Shown piece after piece: positions 29,950-40,527 of a stretch of DNA of 64,000 bases. The notes beneath the pieces were generated by a model. The model worked only from the letters and a program-made list of their open reading frames with translations. It ran no database searches and was not told the DNA's origin. Position numbers and translations under genes: made by a program. Each line of letters starts with the position of its first letter. Positions within the stretch are counted from its first letter, which is position 1. Source of the stretch: Linanthus parryae (Eukaryota; Streptophyta; Magnoliopsida; Ericales; Polemoniaceae); contig JALGPY010000005.1 of NCBI GenBank assembly GCA_023055425.1, forward strand, positions 3,559,501-3,623,500, read 5' to 3'.

Positions 29950-30925
29950 CTCATCATCATCTGTTGAGGTGGACAAGGTCGAGCTCACCAAAGCCCTGCT
30001 CAGAAGGTATGGTTTTACAGACACCCATCTCTCTAAACTCCATGCTATTCACCCTGACCTCTTCACTGACTATCACCCGGAGAAGACCCTTTTGCCCAAG
30101 TTGGACTTCTTTCGTCGCACAATAGGCTTCTCCAACACTGACCTCCCCCGCTCTATCTGCTCCAACCCAGCTCTGTTAACTTACAGTTTGCACAACCAGA
30201 TCGTCCCTGTTTACAATTTCATCAAACATTTATTTTTATCTGATGATGATGATGATGAAATTGTCCTCAACACTGTAAAAAAGAGCGGCTCCAGACTCCT
30301 TGGATATAGCCTGGAGAAGAGAATTGCTCCTGGTATATCCGCATTGAGAGAAGCTGGGTTGCCCCACAAACATATCTTGCATTTGCTGCGTATTGATCCT
30401 ACAGTATTGGGGACATTGTCTCTAGGGAAGAGTATACAAAGGGCTACTGAAATGGGATTTGATCCGAACAAGTTGTCCTTTGTTCAGGCAATCACAATGT
30501 TCACTGGGTTGTCCAAATCGACATGGGATAAGAAAATGGTGGCCTACCGCAATTGTGGGATGACTGATGAGGAGATTCTCATGGCATTCAGGTCGTATCC
30601 CAAGTTTATGTCTTTGTCAGAGGGAAACATTGAGAAAACAATGGATTTTGTTGTCAATAAGATGGGTTGCCAGCCAGCTTATCTTGCTCGGAATCCAGCT
30701 CTGCTAACTTACAGTCTAGACAAGAGGATCATCCCCCGATTCACGCTTGTTAAACATCTGCAGGCCAAGGGGTTACGGCCGAGGAAAAACATCTCATTGG
30801 CTGTTCTCTTACAAATGAAGGAGAAGGATTTCATAGAGAAGTATGTGAAGAGATACGAGATTGACGTCCCGGGCCTTATGGATATCTTTTTGGGGAAAAT
30901 CAGTCCTCAAGAGGCAATACTTTGA
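29900..30925 (+). CDS. mTERF family protein, copy 1
   Basis: This is a plant mitochondrial transcription termination factor (mTERF) family member, a helical-repeat protein that normally binds organelle DNA or RNA. The frame is open from at least 29684; the ATG at 29900 (MSHSNCQIK) is the most likely usable start and gives 341 residues. Repeats of the mTERF type include LLRRYGFTDTHLSKL, the block LLPKLDFF..GFSNTDLPR, NPALLTYSL (seen twice, about residues 90 and 266), and the C-terminal MKEKDFIEKYVKRYE..VPGLMDIF. The gene is intronless, as is common in this subfamily. The matching transit peptide is in another frame, so the product may lack organelle import, or the assembly may carry a one-base error. 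Closest relative in the window is copy 4. Confidence 0.82.
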   Translation: MSHSNCQIKTEQNRNPNSSSSVEVDKVELTKALLRRYGFTDTHLSKLHAIHPDLFTDYHPEKTLLPKLDFFRRTIGFSNTDLPRSICSNPALLTYSLHNQIVPVYNFIKHLFLSDDDDDEIVLNTVKKSGSRLLGYSLEKRIAPGISALREAGLPHKHILHLLRIDPTVLGTLSLGKSIQRATEMGFDPNKLSFVQAITMFTGLSKSTWDKKMVAYRNCGMTDEEILMAFRSYPKFMSLSEGNIEKTMDFVVNKMGCQPAYLARNPALLTYSLDKRIIPRFTLVKHLQAKGLRPRKNISLAVLLQMKEKDFIEKYVKRYEIDVPGLMDIFLGKISPQEAIL

Positions 30926-31544
30926 TCAAATATCCCTAGGCCTCATGGAAAAGGTATGGCGTTGTTGCTATGGAAGTGGTGATTCTTATTGATTTTCTTC
31001 CATCTTTCTTTGTTGGCGTTATTGGCTTATTGCTATTGAGTTGTTGCTGAGACAGCTGAGTACTTAGTTGGTAGTATCTCTTATGGAAATGTATGTTATT
31101 GCTCTTTTATAGTCTTTTGAAGCCCCTTGCTTCAGATCTCTTATGCTGTAGCAAATCGTTGTCTGTTACTAGGATGCATTACTGCACAACCTTGAATTTT
31201 TGACTTCCAAATGCATTTTCTTCTATGAAACACAAATTTTGAGAGTCTGTCTAAGAATACTTGTACGTCACTGGACTGGAATTTGTGAACGCCATTGCTA
31301 TATTGAATGAACTAGGTTTTATCTGGTCTCATGGTGTTTTCCAAGTTATGATTTAATTATGTTTGTTCAGGGCCAGAATTTATACAATATACTAGCTCCA
31401 TCTCACAACAATAGAAAATGCTCTGTCTTCTATTTGATAGAATTGAACTCCGGTCCTAAACAAATACTGTCACAGACACCTTATTCTCTAAGCGTCCATG
31501 CCCTGAACTCTTTACTTGATCCATTCCTGAGAAACCCTAATGCC
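30926..31544 (+). other. 3' flank of mTERF copy 1
   Basis: No separate gene is seen. Segments resemble the 3' flanks of the other mTERF copies: GAATGAACTAGGTTTT near 31305 recurs near 35820, and an ACAATAGAA-containing block near 31405 recurs near 51218. The flank was therefore duplicated together with the gene. Confidence 0.5.
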
Positions 31545-32060
31545 TATTGTTATAGGTTGGTCCGTGATCTTTCCAAACTTTGTCTGGTTGCCTGCAGTTT
31601 GCAGAATCAGATTGTCCCTTGTTACAGTGTTATAGAAGGTTTACTTTTATCTGATGAAATTGTCTCGTGGCTCGACTGCATTGTGTGAGACTGCTGTAAC
31701 AGGGTCATATTAACAGCGTAAACGGGGCTGTGGAAATGGCCAGGGGTGGGGTAACCCGTCCACCTACACATTCTTTTTCCGCTGTCCAGATGTTCTTCAA
31801 CATCAGCAAGTGGGACTTGGGAACACAAAATGAAGGTTTGTAGTACTTATGGTTTTATCAGATGATGAGTTTCTCCATACCTTATGCTACTTCCCCTTGC
31901 GCATGTCTCTTCCTGAGGAGAGGATTGTAGATTTTCTTGTGACAAGGATGGGTTGGGAGCCAGTGGAATTTTCCCCGGATCCTCACGTTATCTAGTACAA
32001 TTTGAAATCTAGAATCATACGTTGGTGTGTGGTCGTGAGATCTCTGCAGGTTAAATTATT
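31545..32060 (+). pseudogene. mTERF copy 2, decayed fragment
   Basis: Two separated stretches match mTERF copies 1 and 4. SLQNQIVPCYSVI (about 31596-31635) aligns with SLQNQIVPVYSFM of copy 4. A block around 31910-32050 (SLPEERIVDFLVTRMGWEP, then a stop at the NPALLTYSL position) aligns with the C-terminal repeats. The middle of the gene is missing or scrambled. Not functional. Confidence 0.75.
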
Positions 32061-33742
32061 TTTGAAAAGAAAAACTGAAAATGAGTTGCTTTGTGTTCAA
32101 ATAGAGAAACCCTGTTCTTGCTTGGATAGTTACCAAATGTCACTGGTCTGAAGAACACGTACTCAGGAGAAATGGGCCTGCCGCAGTTGGGTATGCCCCC
32201 AAACTATATGAAAAGGCTTTCACTGTGCTTTTATGTCTTAGTCAATTGGAAAATGTTTATGATGCAGGTTATATTATTGATTGATACATTTTTTTTGGCC
32301 AACCAGAATGGACTTGTTGTACTCTGGTCGTCAGGTTTCTAGGTGTTGATTTAGTCGTGTTCCAGCCTGTTTGAAGCTATGTATCTCCCACGTCCCAACA
32401 ATAGAAGATGCTCTTGGGGTTTTGAAGGTGTGTTTTCTGGATCTAATATTGAATAGAAGAATACATTATGCAATGCCTGTAGTTGAAATAAGTAAAGCTC
32501 TGGTTTTGAAGTAAATTCAATGCAGGCTTATTTATTATTTGTACTATGATTCTATGGCCACATTCACATCTGGGAAGCTGATGAATCTTGATAATGTGTA
32601 GTGGTAGTTGTAGTTATTATTTCCACGTCATGTGGAAGTTTGAAGTACTATACGGCACAAAACCACGTTGTGAAACGAAAATGACTTTTACTTGCATTCA
32701 TTAGTTAAAGAAAAAACATGGTTGACTTTTTTTCAGCATTTACATTAAATCACCCCCAACCCTTAGATCTCACATACTTTAGGAATGAATTTTGAAAGAA
32801 AAAAATTAAGACACACGACCTAACAGACACCCACAAACTCAATTCTAACTGTCCACCTTCTTCCCTCTCTCTCACGTCGGGGAGAAGCCCAGACGAGAAG
32901 GGAAGAGGCGACCTTCGTTGATTCGCCGTAGCCTGTCGCCGTTGCCTTCGGATTACAAAGACAATTGGGAATAGCAACGTCGCCGCCCACTCGGAGTACC
33001 AGCGCTTCGAACGTGTAGTTGAAAAGACAACTGTGAATTTGTGCAGCGCTTCGTCACCGTCCCTCTTCTTCCACCGCCGTCGCTATCCAACGTCGCCGCC
33101 CACTAGCTGGAGATTTCAATACTCGGGTTCGATTTTATTCTTTGCAATCGTTCTTTTTCCTTCGTTGGAGCGACCGGGTTTGATTTTATTTCTTCGCAAT
33201 CAGTTTTTTCCCTTCACTGGAGCGACCTGCACAAATTCGATTAGGCCATAGTTCATCAATAATTCATGCTTCTTCTTTGATTCTTCGTTTAAATATGGGT
33301 TAGGGCTTCATTTGTAGGATTCATTGTCCTGCCTTGATCTCCTCTCACTTTGTCGTTGTTGGTCTTTGTTGATCTCATATTGTAGCATACTACATTAGTT
33401 GTATTTGTTGATCTCATCTCACTTTGTCGTTGTTCTTCGATTCAGACTCAGGTTCGTTGCCCTCTGTTTGTGTTGCTGTTGTTGTATCAATTTCTGAGCA
33501 GCTTTGACAATGCCAGGTTCGTTGTTCTCTTTTTTAAGTTGATTTTAGGGCTGGGTTCGATCAAGACTTTGGGACTTTAGGCATGGTTAGTGCAATCTCT
33601 GGGTTCGGCTTCTCAAGTCAAGACTTTCGGACTGACTTGGTGCTTCTCTCTTTTCTCAAATAAACACTTACAGTTCTAATGTATAGGCTCTTTAAAATAA
33701 ATGAATGTTTATGATTCCACTCATCTCAATTTTAGTCTGTTT

Positions 33743-33785
<43 letters not shown>

Positions 33786-34267
33786 GAAAACATTTGTTTC
33801 AGTCATCTGAAAATTTCCCTTGGACTAACTTGAATATCTCTTCTCATCAGTAGCTCAGTACCAACAAACGATAGGATTCTTTCACCAGGAGTACAACCCT
33901 ATGAAACAAATTAAAATTTTACCATAGAATATGGACCCAAAACAAAGACTATAAATATCGTTATCAAATAATCAAAGAACAGAAAACCATATTAATCAAT
34001 TAACATCATACATAGTGAGCTATTTTACACAAACAACCCAAAACACAATTCTTCGTATGGGTTAGTTTGTTTGCTAATGAGAGGAAACTTAATAGCTAGA
34101 GTTAAATGTTATGATATGTTTGTGGATTCTATAGAAATTGGATCAATTCTTGGTGGATTCTCTGAATGAAGATGTTAGTGTTCACCCATTTTAGAAGGCA
34201 AAGATGTTAGTGTTCACCCATTTTAGAAGGAATAATGTTTTTACTGAACATTCTGGATGTAGAAAAG
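32061..34267. other. Intergenic region with GC-rich block and long T-run
   Basis: No gene is supported. 32750-33250 is GC-richer, with CGTCGCCGCC-type words repeated (AACGTCGCCGCCCACT near 32972 and 33089) and a duplicated GGAGCGACC block, resembling a leader or promoter. I cannot link it to an ORF. A T-run of about 36 bases lies at about 33747-33782. A short direct repeat (GATGTTAGTGTTCACCCATT) occurs at about 34161 and 34203. Confidence 0.4.
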
Positions 34268-34389
34268 CAGTGGCGGAGCCAGGATTTCACCAAAGGGGGG
34301 GGCACACTTCGGCTAGTAGCGGAGCCAATATTTGTACTCATATTTAAGGATATATACAATTAAATATCAAAATAGCTTGATAATCCTTC

Positions 34390-34444
34390 TGGCTCAATTG
34401 GTAAGGCACTTTCTTATTGACATCGCCCACCAGGGTTCGAGTCT
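34390..34444 (+). repeat. SINE-like tRNA-derived head (A and B boxes)
   Basis: TGGCTCAATTGG at 34390-34401 fits the RNA polymerase III A box and GGTTCGAGTCT at 34434-34444 fits the B box, at normal spacing. A downstream T-run follows. A functional tRNA gene is unlikely, as no complete cloverleaf can be drawn. Confidence 0.55.
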
Positions 34445-34469
34445 CCATAAGGCACATTTTAATTTTGTT

Positions 34470-34511
<42 letters not shown>

Positions 34512-34533
34512 AAAAAAATTGAAAGCGCGCAGA

Positions 34534-34595
34534 GGAGTATTCGAACCTACGTCTATATGTTTCATACACGAGACTTTAACCAACTGTGCTGGCCA
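34534..34595 (-). repeat. Second tRNA-like head, opposite strand
   Basis: On the minus strand, an A-box-like TGGCCAGCACAGTTGGTTAA precedes a B-box-like GGTTCGAATACTCC. The pair faces the plus-strand head across the T-run. Confidence 0.5.
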
Positions 34596-34804
34596 CGCGC
34601 ATATGCTTGGGGGGCACTTTTAGATTTATACATAAGATGGGCTACTTTTTTTTTACACATTAAGAGTTATCTAGTGTTTTCGAAAAATTTTGGGGGGCCA
34701 CGTGCCCCCCCCTACATGGCTCCGCCCCTGAAGAAAAGGTAATAATTTAGGAGAATATACTCCGTGAATATCACTGTATCATCACTGAACTCCGTGAATA
34801 CAAA

Positions 34805-35073
34805 TGCAAAGATGGGTTGGCAGCCGGTTGATGTTTCCCTGAATCCGGCTGTGCTCGATTACAGTTTAGAGAAGAGGACTATTCCCTCAATGTACGGTTG
34901 TTCGATATCTGCAGGAGAAGGGATTGGTAAAGAAAGGTATCCGCTTGGCTAGTTTCCTACTTATGAAGGAGAAAGATTTCATAGACAAGTTTGTGAAGAA
35001 ATACGAGGATGATGTCCCTGACCTCATGGATATTTATTTTGGTAAATTCATTCCTCAAGAACCGATACCTTGA
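34805..35073 (+). pseudogene. mTERF copy 3, C-terminal fragment
   Basis: The fragment starts AKMGWQPVDVSLNPAVLDYS and includes LEKRTIPSM. It then changes frame near 34890 and continues with FLLMKEKDFIDKFVKKYE..VPDLMDIYFGKF to TGA at 35071-35073. This matches the last 80-90 residues of copies 1 and 4. The upstream part of the gene is absent. Confidence 0.85.
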
Positions 35074-35161
35074 TCCAATGCCGTGTCTGACCTCGTGGAA
35101 AAGGGGATGGAGGAGAACTCTGAATGAGAACTTCACGTGTGCTTTGCTACTTTTTGGAAGT

Positions 35162-35167
<6 letters not shown>

Positions 35168-35200
<33 letters not shown>
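35168..35200 (+). repeat. (CT)n microsatellite
   Basis: About 16 CT units lie in the 3' flank of mTERF copy 3. Confidence 0.95.
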
Positions 35201-35203
<3 letters not shown>

Positions 35204-35664
35204 GCTGCAGTAGAATGAGGTTTGAAATCACAAGAACCATTGCCCATTATTAGTATGCATGTATTATAACTAACTGCACACCAAAAGTCCCCTTACTCTT
35301 GCCTTTGCCTTTGCCTTGGTTTATCCCACTCCCCTTACTCTTGTTATTATTATACCAAAAGAAGCTAGCAAATAATTTGTGCCGAGAACTGGATCTCTTT
35401 CCTTCATTCTGAAGGTTCTCTCATCTTTTGCTTTCCGGAATGTTTCAATATAGGGAATATGCTGTCGTTGGTTACTTAAGAATTGCAAAATGTTAAGAGT
35501 TTCAGGAAGAGCATATATGTTTAATAGATGACCATAGCAGTGCCTATTAATGATCAGTATATGTATTCAATAGTTGATCAAAGCAGTAGTTGAACAAAGT
35601 AACATTTTATTTCCTTCAACAAGAAGTTAACCTATCAAGATTCTATATGGGCTTTGTTTGGGGA

Positions 35665-35670
<6 letters not shown>

Positions 35671-35697
<27 letters not shown>
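35671..35697 (+). repeat. (AT)n microsatellite
   Basis: About 13 AT units. Confidence 0.95.
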
Positions 35698-35701
<4 letters not shown>

Positions 35702-38084
35702 TTTTCTTCTAGATTATTTAATATATTGTTGAGATTTCATCTCTCCTTTTTATCTCATCCCTATATTGTTGACATCGCTTGTTAGTCTTTGGACCGTTTG
35801 CGGACGTTATTACTATAGCGAATGAACTAGGTTTTCTATGGCCTTTGGGCTTCTAGGGTTTGAATTTATAAATGTCCCTGACACTTAAAATTTCACACTG
35901 GAATAATAAACAAAAGCTCTTTCATCAGTGGATAGGATTAACTCTGGAACTTGTACATTTTTTTGAATTTTGTTGAGTACTGAGTCTTGAGTTTGTATAT
36001 ATCTATTGGTGGAGATAGGGAAGTTTTTTTTTGTTATCATGAGATGCAACTCTAATATCCTTGATATTATACAAAATACCTAATGTAGGAAGCTGGGAGA
36101 TGATTCTCTAGCTAGTACATGAATAAAGCTCAAGCATGCTCGAGCTGGATGTCGCCGTGTTCAAGTGGCTATGTCTCAATTCGTTCCTGACCCCAAGACT
36201 AGTTTATTCCTTTCCTTTGTTAGTTTGTTGCTCCTTCCATTGTTGCTTTCTGAAGTGAAGGTCTTAGGAATTGAAATGGAAAATGTTATATCGGACTACA
36301 TCTGTTATGCTAGGTTCATGAGCATCCAATGGTATGTGCATGCATAATTCTGTCAAGTAGTATTGCTGATAGCTTGATCTTCCATCATCTTCTTACTTGT
36401 TTTGCTTCATTTGATCCTTGCTAGAAGAACAATAGGGCTGCTTTGCCGTTGTAGTATGTTTAGCTGACCTGTGTATGGGTTTGTTTCTGAAGTGATAACA
36501 CATCTGTTTGCTTCATCCTGGATGCTTGAATATGTTCCTGGGTTTCTGTACCTCCTGGCACTGGTAAAGGGCATTGTCCTTGTTTTCCAGGTTAGCAGAA
36601 GACTTGAAGAATGGATTCTTCCAGACATATTTGGATGTATGAAAGTGTGACTGCCCAGATTTCATTCAGGTAACTGTTTAAATGCAGACACTTCATCAAA
36701 AGAGACAAACCAGTAGCTACTAAGACGAGCCTTTCTATGCTTTGATTCACATTGCTCTGAAATTGACTGTGTTTGTTTTGCTCTCATTCTGGTTGTTAGC
36801 AGGCAACTTAAAAACCATATCTGCTATGCGCTACAAAAGCACACAATCATCTTTAATCAGTAGCCTTGTTCCCTGTTGCCCTTCTCATCCCTGTACTATT
36901 AAACGCGTTCCTGTTTGACCATGTTAAGCTTTGGTTTTCTGTATCAGGAGACCCACCAGTTTGTTCAAGTTGGTTTTTTGTATTACGTGTTTTGGAAATC
37001 CCACGTGATTTCCAGTTTTCTGACTGCTCAATTTGGGGAGATATTTAGAATTCAAACTCCATTCATTGTCTGTCCGGGGGCATGCTAGCTAGTGATTTTG
37101 CTAAAAGAGATGCTGTTAATCAAGTAGACGCCCTGACTTGAAGTTAAATGTTCATCACCAAGGGTTCTCCACCAGCCAGTAGCTACCTTATATAGTAAAT
37201 GCAATGTGTAGATGTTTCCAATTTACTTTCATTTTTTGATTTTTTGGTGCCAAATTAAGGTGAAATCCAGAGTTGTGAAAGGATATTATTATTGTAGCTA
37301 TATGGAAGTTCCTCATATTGTACTCACTTTCAAGTGTTGCTGCTAGTCAGCTCCAGTGATGAGTTTTTTCAAGAAAGGATGGAGAAAATCAGTTACTGTG
37401 GGAACTAGAACTCATGATGGTACACTCTGAATTAGTGTCCCATGGGATGATGAAAGAAGACTGACAAGGGTCCTAACGAAGATCAGTGAAAGCAGCCGTA
37501 CAACGAGCAGTATGTAACAATGATGTTTCTTAGCATATGTTTTGCTTCATAAATAAATTAGCTGAAATTGTAGAAGAAACCATTGATATTATCATCATCT
37601 TCAACTTTATTATTAGTAGAAAAGAGGATACAATATGAATGACATAAGTAGGATTGTGGGCAAGTTTGGGAATGCTATGGTGGTGCTAGAAGCTGTTGTA
37701 TGAGAATTATTGTGGGAAAGCTGTTGTGAATTGTAAATAAAATGTTGTTTGGTTAATATTACGTGAAAGCTACGGTGAAATACTGCTAAAGTAATTTCCC
37801 GTTTGGTAAAATCTGCCGTGGACCTGTTGTGAGAGATGAAAATGGCAAGAATGTATGACGTGTGTAAGTTCCGTACAGATAAATATTGAGAATTTTCAAA
37901 ATTGAAAGGTTAAAATAGGTTGGAGATAAATTAATCAAAAACAGACTCCTAAAAGTACGTCTCCCCTTTGCTTCGTGAAAGTTGATATGGATAGTAGTAA
38001 TTATTCGAAAAGTCAAAATAAGTAAATCAGTTTTTGTTGTATGAAATCACTTGTGCAGGCAGCTGAAATATTCTCAAACCGGCC

Positions 38085-38165
38085 CAAAGTGTTCTGAAGT
38101 TTGGCACACTAAAGAGGTGAAAGTGTCTTTATGTCAAATTCGAGGGAGAAAGTGTCTTTTATCCT
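38085..38165. mobile_element. Solitary right arm of the long-TIR family
   Basis: GAAGTTTGGCACACTAAAGA followed by AGGTGAAAGTGTCTTT matches the right arm of the element at 18754-19658. The rest of that copy is not visible. Confidence 0.55.
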
Positions 38166-38167
38166 TT

Positions 38168-38485
38168 TGAATAAATTACATTTTTACCCCCTCAAGTTTA
38201 ATGCACAGACTTTCACCCCTTCTTGTTTGAGAAATGACACTTTCATCCCACTTGTATTCCAAACTTCAGGACACTAAGTTACTAACACCTCCAACATTCT
38301 CTACAATAGCAAATTTGTCCGTGAAACTACTATAGTAAAACAAGACTGCCCCTAGACTAACGATGTCACAATTAGCGAGTATAAATATCCAAAAATTTGA
38401 TGGATCAAATAGAAGGGGTGAAAATGTCATTTCTTAAATTGGGAAAGGTGAACCTGTCTTTGCATCAAATTAAAACCCTCCCCCC
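38168..38485. mobile_element. Short complete copy of the long-TIR family
   Basis: The left arm (TTTTTACCCCCTCAAGTTTA, then ACTTTCACCCCTTC) and an inverted right arm (GAAGGGGTGAAAATGTCATT, then AAACCCTCCCCCC) flank about 120 bp of non-coding sequence. The whole is about 310 bp, MITE-like. Confidence 0.6.
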
Positions 38486-38754
38486 ATTTTCTCATTTCAA
38501 TTGCTGCGAAGTAGTAGTGCAAAATGCTCGGGCCATATTGCTCATAAGCGGTAGATCGGAAAAGAATTGTAACAAAGCAGACGGTGTATAACCCGTTGCA
38601 ACAAAGCACCAACATACGTAACTAACTCACTTATGGATGAAAGTACAAAAATACCCTTACGTAGCTACCCCTCTTTTAACTTGAAGTACCAAAAGACCCT
38701 CGGTTAGTTACCCTTCCGGTTTGAATTGAAGAGCCCGAGAATCGACCTAGTGGA

Positions 38755-38970
38755 GTCGGCCGTCGACTTCAATACGTCGACAGCAGACCTGAACCAGTCG
38801 ATAGTCGACATGCACGGTCGACATGCCGGAATTGCCTGTCGACCTATTCACGTCGACGGTCGACTTAGGTAGATCGACGGTTGACTTCTCTTGGTCGATC
38901 GTCTACCTGTCTAGGTCAACCGTCGATATGTGTAGGTCGGATGTCGACCTATATAGGTCGACGCAATTGA
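38755..38970. repeat. GTCGAC array A, ~21-bp period
   Basis: About nine GTCGAC palindromes and several one-base variants occur in 215 bp. In the clearest part (about 38860-38950) units are 21 bp long, each with two GTCGAC-like cores one base apart followed by a variable A/T-rich spacer. Confidence 0.85.
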
Positions 38971-39080
38971 ATCATCCTTAAATAGATTATTTTGACCTAG
39001 GACCCTAACTATGTTTGATTTTCTATAATTTCAGACTTGTCTACAGGACTCCAGGGCTGTCCTATCATGCTATGGGGAAT

Positions 39081-39510
39081 GGAGATGTATACGTACGTTG
39101 GACAAAACACTATAGTGCCAAAAGGGTTTTGCCATCGGTGTCGGTATAAGTTACGACAGGCTAATCCGGGAGATTATGGGGCGGTTTCATTCGATGCTGC
39201 AATGAAAAGAGCTCGGTACGTATGAAATGGAGATGTGATGATGGCATGTATGTACGTTGGACAAAACAAAAGACTATGGTCCCAAAAGGGTTTTGCCATC
39301 CGTGTCGGTATAAGTTACGACATGCTAATCCGGGAGATTATGGGGCGGTTTCATTCGATGCTGCAATGAAAAGAGCTCGGTACATATGGAAGGGAGATGT
39401 GATGATGGCATGTATATACGTTGGACAAAACAAAAGACTATGGTCCCAAAAGGGTTTTGCCATCCGTGTCGGTATAAGTTACGTTGAGAGACTGTCCGAA
39501 TATCAAACCG
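39081..39510 (+). repeat. ~164-bp tandem repeat, 2.7 copies
   Basis: Copies begin at 39081 (shortened), 39229 and 39393 with GGAGATGT. They share CCAAAAGGGTTTTGCCATC and GGTTTCATTCGATGCTGCAA. Copies two and three are nearly identical up to 39483, where the third is cut. One frame reads as a protein-like repeat (PKGFCHPCRYKL, DYGAVSFDAAMKRARY), but it is not open throughout. Confidence 0.85.
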
Positions 39511-39659
39511 TAGTGAAGTTAATGGTTTGATTTGTTTGTAAGACTAATGGTGACGTTGTATGGATGTTTGATATGTTTGTAAGACTATTCGTGAAGTTGG
39601 ATTGATGTTTTATTTGTTTGTTTCACGATTTCGTCACGTTTTGGTCATTCTTTCGACTT

Positions 39660-39845
39660 AGCATGTCTACGGTCGACTAGATCACATCGACGGTCGACAT
39701 AGCTCGTCTACTGTCGACTCGTATACATCGACTGTCGACATATACGGGACGACTGTCGACATGTATGGGTCGACCGTAGACGTGTTTTGTCCGGAGTCGA
39801 CAATGGACGTGTAGACGTCGACCGTCGACATGTTGTTGTCGAAAA
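39660..39845. repeat. GTCGAC array B, ~21-bp period
   Basis: Eight or nine GTCGAC cores with a 21-bp spacing, most paired with a TCGAC or GTAGAC half a unit away. Units are about as diverged from each other as in array A. Confidence 0.85.
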
Positions 39846-39959
39846 AAACTGCAAAATTATGCCCAACCGGGCCAACCGCCTCCAACACCACGGTTTGGCC
39901 CATACGTATATATATACATATATTGTATATATAAACCTTACTGCATGCAAACCGTGGTC

Positions 39960-40056
39960 TTGTCCTCAGTCTCTTCTCCAACGGCAAGCACACAAACTCG
40001 TCTCTTCTCCAACGACAAGCACACAAACTCGTCTCTTCTTCAACGCAAGCACACAA
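39960..40056 (+). repeat. ~31-bp direct repeat, three copies
   Basis: Three consecutive units contain GTCTCTTCTCCAACG and AAGCACACAAACTC, with small indels. A second short duplication (GAAACAGTGAATATGCAAGC, two copies) follows at about 40115-40185. Confidence 0.85.
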
Positions 40057-40527
40057 ACTCGATATGGCCAATCCCCAACGGCAGGCATGTAATATTACAA
40101 TATGCGTGCTTTCTGAAACAGTGAATATGCAAGCTCATGAATGAGGCGAAACAGTGAATATGCAAGCTCACGAATGAGGCTACACGGTAGAAACAGTGGC
40201 TGTGGTGCCGGTTCTTTCTGAATTTTTTATTCAACAACCCTCCCTCACAACTCACTGTTCCTACCGTGATTTCTTAACTTTTTTGACCCAGTTAGTATAT
40301 TTAGGGTTCGAACCATATCAAGGGTTTCTTAGTGACTCAGTTTTTGAGGGTTCAAACCATATTTAGAGTTCAAACCCTAGGACGACTATAAACCCACGAC
40401 TTGGAGAAAAACAGTAGAAAAAAATTAGGGTTTTCATGTTGTTTTTGCATGTTGTTTTTCCTTCACACGTTCATAAGATTATGTACCCTTCTCAATATTT
40501 TGTTCTATGTAGGTGGTTGCGGCAATA

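Larger units (their letters stand above)
34268..34730. mobile_element. hAT element (Tip100-like ends) carrying two tRNA-like segments
   Basis: The ends are CAGTGGCGGAG (34268-34278) and CTCCGCCCCTG (34720-34730). Flanks TAGAAAAG and AAGAAAAG match at 7 of 8 positions, the expected 8-bp hAT duplication. The G-run near 34295 and the C-run near 34706 are also inverted. Inside is a T-run of about 40 bases at 34469-34509, with tRNA-like promoter sequences on either side, pointing toward each other. Confidence 0.8.
35074..38084. other. Duplicated 3' flank of mTERF copy 3, no gene seen
   Basis: No ORF with recognisable homology. Segments near 36030-36095 (GTTATCATGAGA) and 37258-37310 (GTGAAAGGATATTATTATTG) have counterparts near 51360 and 55335, which mark the 3' flank of copy 4. 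This shows that a unit of at least 2.5 kb was duplicated. Confidence 0.5.

Noticed and set aside
34390..34444. Functional tRNA gene
   Set aside because: A and B boxes are present but no full cloverleaf or anticodon arm can be drawn; more like a SINE head.
36165..36347. Short ORF with a hydrophobic stretch resembling a signal peptide
   Set aside because: Only 60 codons, no homology, no splice-consistent extension seen.
38755..39845. CRISPR-like array
   Set aside because: Regular spacing, but repeats are degenerate palindromes with similar spacers in a plant genome; no cas genes.
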